In this document: positions 59,769 to 64,000 of the stretch, in pieces
Numbering within the stretch: position 1 is the stretch's first letter
Layout: each line of letters starts with the position of its first letter
Assembly (NCBI RefSeq): GCF_011386835.1
Contig: NC_088792.1
Location: forward strand, 224,529,894-224,593,893
Source of the DNA: Chrysemys picta bellii
Taxonomy: Eukaryota; Chordata; Testudines; Emydidae
DNA length: 64,000 nt
Reading direction: 5' to 3'
Made by a program: the position numbers and the translations under genes
Notes under the pieces: model-generated
Told to the model about the DNA's origin: nothing
Seen by the model: the letters and a program-made list of their open reading frames with translations, nothing else
The model's database searches: none

Positions 59769-59934
59769 GGGTGTGATTTCTAAAGTGCTGCACACTATCT
59801 GGCCCATGTAAACCCTGCTGGTGAGAACTATGCACTACATTAATGTGCAGTAGGGAATGTACCATTTGTGTCAGCAGGGTCTACGTGGGCCAGTTAGTGC
59901 ATAACATGTTAGTACACTTTAGAAATTACACCCC
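59769..59934. repeat. Inverted-repeat element next to MITE
   Basis: 'gggtgtgatttctaaagtg' at the left edge returns as 'cactttagaaattacaccc' at the right, and inner parts also pair ('ctggcccatgtaaaccctgct'/'agcagggtctacgtgggccag'). It starts directly after the target duplication of the neighbouring MITE. It is probably a separate non-autonomous DNA transposon, class unknown. Confidence 0.6.
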
Positions 59935-60399
59935 TCTAGCACACATTGTTCCACATGTAGACAAGCCCTAAGTCTGTACTTTTAAGAATAACTCATGCTC
60001 ATAGGAACACAGAAAATTCAAGGTGCTTGATCCCCTTATGTTTAGCTGGCAGAGTCAATGTGTTGAAAACTTCATATGGACCTGGGATAATTTCAATATA
60101 TTAGCTTACCTGGTAATGTGTATTGTGTGCATATGATTATTCTTATATTCCATTTAAAACAAAACAACAACAAAACAAACAACATCATTACTAGCATTGG
60201 ATGACATTTTTCAGATGAGTAGTTTATTCATAAAAAAAATGCCATTTTGGGTGGACCCAAACTATTTCCGAATTTGTGTCAAGCTCACCAAATAGTTTCA
60301 ACTGAGCTGAAAGAGTCTAAATGTTTTGATAATGTTGAAACATACTTTTGATTTTCAGGCATTTTGACAAAAGCAAAGCACCGACAAAGTAGCTAGAAG

Positions 60400-61270
60400 A
60401 GGAGGTGCTTCCCTTATAAGCTTTAGCCTAGCAGTTAGGCCACTCACCTAGGATGTGGGAAATCTGGCTTCAGTTCCACACTCTGCATGATGTGTTGAAG
60501 GGATCTGCACTTGGGTATCCCACATTGCAAGAGAGCACCATAACCACTGGACGATGGGGCTTTCTTAATCTCACCTGTTAAGTCTGTTCCACTTTGGCCA
60601 GGTCTAGACCTATATAACTATGTCGCTCAGGGGTATGAAAAATCCACACCTTTGAGCAATGTAGTTATACCGACCTAACCCCCCCAGGTAGACAGTGCTA
60701 TATTGATGGGAGAGCTTCTCCCCTTGACATACCTACCTCCTCTCAGGGACGTGGATTAACTATGCTGACAAGAGCAGCTCTCCTGTCAGTGTAGAAGCAT
60801 CTCCACTAAAGTGCTACAATGGTGCAGCTGCACTTGAAGAAAAGCCCTTAGTATCAATAATTAAATAGTCATGGAGGAAGGACTTCAACTTGGGTCTCCC
60901 ACATCTTGGGTGAGTGCCCTACGTACCAGGCAATACAGTCATACTTACTCACTTTCTCTGGCCCAATGACTATCCATTGTCATCCACAGTATCCAGTGTC
61001 ATTCATAGTCATAGAAAAGTCTTTGGGCCCGGGAACGAGACTGAGAATGACTCTATAGCCTGGTAGTTATGACACTCATGTAGGATATGGGAGACCCGAA
61101 TTGAAATCCTTGCTCAATGACTATTTAATGGAAAAGTGGAAAAGCTTCAACAGAAGAGACTGAGAAAGCCCCACACCAGAATAGTCCAGTGGCTGGGCAC
61201 TCAAATCTTTTCTCCATATCAGACAGAGAAGGGAAACAAACACAGGTCTTCCATGTGAGTGCTTTAACCA
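60400..61270. repeat. Old repeat with tRNA-like modules, second copy
   Basis: Modules at about 60423-60490, 60507-60570 (reverse), 60885-60945 (reverse), 61050-61110 and 61178-61215 resemble those of 14241-15412 ('cctagcagttaggccactca', 'gatgtgggaaatctgg', 'gtccagtggctgggcactc'). Forward and reverse modules alternate. The repeat is split by a MITE at 60597-60847. Confidence 0.5.
60597..60847. mobile_element. Harbinger-type MITE
   Basis: The left edge GGCCAGGTCTAGACC and the right edge '...cttgaagaaaagccc' are degenerate ends. The inner 'aacccccccaggtagacagtg' and 'ctctcctgtcagtgtagaagc' match the family. No ORF. It lies inside the tRNA-like repeat, so it is younger than that repeat. Confidence 0.55.
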
Positions 61271-62464
61271 CAGGCCTAAAACTTATAAAGAGAGGCAACA
61301 CTATCACCTCCTCGTCCAGTGGTTTTGTGAATACTTTGCTTTTGTCAAAATGCCTGCAAATCATAATGGATTTTTTTGGGTCAAAATGAAACAAAACATT
61401 TCAATGCGACATTACCAAGTGGTGTCAACTCTTTTAAATGTTTTGATTTGCTGAAAAGTGTCATTTGACAAAAACAATTTTTTTTCAGAATGGCCAGAAA
61501 CCAAAAAAAAATACATTATTCACGCCACTCACTACATTCAGCAGTCAGTTAGGAAATGCGAATGTTAAGATTGCATCTACCAGTTTAACTGCCACTTTTG
61601 TATATGCTTTCACAAGAGAAATAGAGTATATGGAAATTCAGACTTTATATCAGTTTTTAAATTGTATTTCTTAAATGGTTTGATCTCGATAAGTTTTAAA
61701 GTAACTTCGAGATGACGATTCGAGAAGGTAAGCTGTTTGAAGTACAGCCCAGTTTCAAAATAGAAAGATTACTGTAAATTGTCTTGTTTGCAAGATGAAT
61801 GACGCCATTGATCCTTAGTTGTTTAAAATTACTTTTAATTTACTGATGGATGAATGTTAAGTGACTGATTGTTGCTACGGTCTATTTCAATCAGCCAATT
61901 TCATAGGACTTTTGTTGAACTTTTTGTAACCTGGTGATTCCATATCATCTTTTCACCTGGATAAGACCATGTCATCTTCCTCAAAAGTAGTCTTGTGTTC
62001 AGGGTTTTTTGGAGGGGTGGAGAAGCATGGGGGAAGGACACAGTATAACAGTCTCTGTGGCATGTGAAAAACTGAATATTTTTTAAATTGCTGATTTAAG
62101 TGGGACTTTCCCCAAAATAGATGCTAGCTTAGGGTAACCTAATTTAAACCTGATTGAACCAAGTTGCATGGCTCTAAGATAGGTCTCACACTCGATGTAT
62201 ATGTCGGCCTTAAAGATAGGCACTGCAAGGCAAAGTTTGAAAATCATAAGGATCAAGGGTAAGGCTGAGAAGCCTTTACCTTTTGGGTCAACAAGCCACC
62301 TGAGGGAAGACTGATGTTCCTGAATCCTCAAGACCCAGCCACCTTGGGGAGAAGAAGTCAAGACATCAACTAACAGGCCATGCCAGCCTTTGATCAGTCT
62401 CTCTACACCTGAAGGAGGTTTGCTAGCAAGAAGCGCTGTGCTGGTAACATCGTCTGGTTCCTTG
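61271..62464. other. Intergenic or intronic DNA, no feature seen
   Basis: AT-rich. The minus ORFs (61125-61394, 62083-62361) show no family motif. I searched this stretch for an upstream SDR16C exon with a TGxxxGxG motif and found none. Confidence 0.35.
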
Positions 62465-62480
62465 ACTGCATACTCTATGA

Positions 62481-62694
62481 GAGAGACAGGGTGAATGGAG
62501 GTAGTATTTTTAAATGGACCAACTTATGTTGGTGGAAGAGACAAGCTTTTGAGCTGCACAGAGATCTTCACCAGAAAGAGCTCTGTGCTGTTCAAAAGCT
62601 TGTCTTTTCCACCAACAGAAGTTGGTCCATTAAAAGACATTACCTTATCCACCTTGTCGCTCTCATATCCTGGTACCAACATGGCTAGAACAAC
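62481..62694. mobile_element. Fold-back short retroelement with 16-bp TSD
   Basis: The sequence 'ggaccaacttatgttggtgg' with 'agacaagcttttgagctgca' returns in reverse as 'tgttcaaaagcttgtctttt' and 'ccaccaacagaagttggtcc', giving arms of about 55 bp. A right tail ('ttaccttatccaccttgtcg', 'caacatggctagaacaac') follows. A perfect 16-bp direct repeat ACTGCATACTCTATGA flanks it (62465-62480 and 62695-62710). The tail resembles 29222-29325. The layout parallels the Penelope-end fold-backs but the sequence family is different. Confidence 0.75.
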
Positions 62695-62710
62695 ACTGCA
62701 TACTCTATGA

Positions 62711-64000
62711 AAGTCCAGAAGACTACAAGGGTTTAAGAGATCACAACACCTTTGTTATCTTAAGTATCTTAGTTTTCCTTTTTTCCTGTTTTTGTCTTTT
62801 GCATTTATTAGCTGGTAGAGATTCCAGCTTTTTTTACATTTTCATTTTAGAGTGTTAAAATGTGGCTGTGTGCATACACCTGTGTATAAATACCCAAAAA
62901 GTCTGAACAGAGAAGACACCAGAAAGTAAGTTCCTCAGGTCTAAACAGCCCTAAAAGTTGTCTCATAAAACCTCATTAAAGTGTGTTCTATATTTAAATG
63001 TCCTGGCTTACATTGGCTTGAAATTGTATTCTGTAATTTCGGGTAAGCAAGTGTTCTCAACCTTCTGCTTATGAAGAGTGTTCTGTTAAAGTCTGTACTA
63101 TAATGTCTCTTTAGGGCATGGAAGGAGGAAAGCATTATCCACCCCATAGCAACAGAATTCTAAAAAGAATCTTTACAATTGGCTTTGAGGATGTGGTTCA
63201 GACAGATAAAAAATTGGTTTCAGTATTAAGATTCCAACAGGTACCAAGTTGTAAATTTGACTAAAGTTGGTAAAATTCTTTAGTTGGGATTTATAACCAA
63301 ATAGACAGCCACTTTCTTAAAAGCTCTCTAGAATTTCTAAGGATTGATTATTTGTACTTAGTTAAATCCTCTAATTAATTGATTACTTCATTTTATTCCA
63401 ATGATCTTCTTATTGTATGTGGAGCTTGCCAAGCCAATTTGCAGCAGCCCTCATCAGTGAAGTGCAGAACCCTCAGATCACCATCAAATCCAGTCATCAG
63501 TGATGTTGTCTGTCTTTAGCCACAGCCACATGTGGGATCCTCTCGTTGGCCTCAGGTGTGAAGGCTAGCTGCACATTGACCCAGGCTTATTCAAAATTGG
63601 TTTAGAAGGGCCCATGAGCAGAATGGCAAATCAAAGCCAGATACACATGTAGTCAAGTTAGTTATAAGAGACTGGTTTCTGATGCCAATGGCAGAACATT
63701 CTTCATTCCACACTGACATCACAGAGAAAATAGTGTCAAGTAGGCCCACAACGGGTGCCTCAACAATAAGCACACTCTTGAGCACTGGAAGAGGTCCGTG
63801 TAAAGTGATAGGCTTGGGTTTGCCTGATCTTTGCAACCATTTTGTACGTAGCATCCTCACAATGGATGTGAGGAGAAGCGATGTTACTTAACACAGGAAG
63901 CCATGGTACTGGGGCTGGTCAAATTGTCCTAGTTATGATGTGCATAGTTGAGAGTAGTTGTTTATCAACAACTTGATGTGAGATGAATGGGGTTGACTGT
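62711..64000. other. Right end of window, no gene recognised
   Basis: AT-rich DNA with short ORFs only. The minus ORF at 63591-63860 (89 codons) contains 'LPVLKSVLIVEAPVVGLLDT' but matches nothing I can name. The 5' exon(s) of the SDR16C gene are expected further right. Confidence 0.35.

Overview
The window looks like non-avian reptile nuclear DNA, most likely from a cryptodiran turtle. Four kinds of evidence support this: CR1 LINEs in both orientations, a tRNA-headed SINE with a CR1-like tail (Cry I type), Neptune-like Penelope elements whose ends recur as short repeats, and abundant Harbinger and hAT transposons. There are no bacterial operons, CRISPR arrays, rRNA genes or convincing functional tRNA genes. 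The species call is inference from the repeat content.

One host gene can be assembled. On the minus strand, five exons (58986-59117, 47568-47667, 42630-42774, 37460-37582, 34308-34437) join in phase into 209 codons plus a stop. They encode the C-terminal two thirds of a classical short-chain dehydrogenase of the SDR16C family (retinol dehydrogenase type, SDR16C5-like). The N-terminal exon(s) with the TGxxxGxG cofactor motif were not found and probably lie beyond the right edge. Downstream of the gene, a decayed second copy of its last exon (26892-26996) and a three-fold repetition of the 3' flanking sequence (about 19.3, 26.4 and 33.2 kb) record old tandem duplication.

The rest is mostly transposable elements. 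From left to right: a G-rich minisatellite (1-330); a Penelope/Neptune element with RT and GIY-YIG remnants (1.3-3.8 kb); a block present twice (5.8-7.0 and 12.2-13.3 kb); a full-length 4.4-kb Harbinger transposon flanked by TTA, carrying a Myb-like gene and a convergent transposase (7.0-11.5 kb); CR1 and an old repeat with tRNA-like modules (13.3-15.4 kb); a Penelope-type insertion with inverted ends (15.8-16.2 kb); copy A of an unclassified Cys-rich DNA transposon (16.4-19.0 kb); Tigger-like, Harbinger-MITE and Penelope-end fragments (20-29 kb); a palindromic hAT MITE (32.0 kb); CR1 (33.3-34.0 kb); and a full-length hAT element with an intact 602-codon transposase inside a CR1 tail (34.6-37.0 kb). 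Further right are several Harbinger MITEs, a Cry I SINE and a possible solo LTR (37.7-42.6 kb); copy B of the Cys-rich transposon in opposite orientation (43.1-45.6 kb); a perfect 62-bp fold-back (45.7 kb); a GC-rich hAT MITE with an internal minisatellite (50.0 kb); a decayed PIN-nuclease-like ORF (50.6-52.2 kb); CR1 (52.6-53.7 kb); and MITEs plus a second tRNA-like repeat (59.5-62.7 kb).

The strongest leads are the intact hAT element, the unclassified CACTG-ended transposon present as an inverted pair, and the duplication history of the SDR16C gene. All calls come from reading the sequence; no database search was run.
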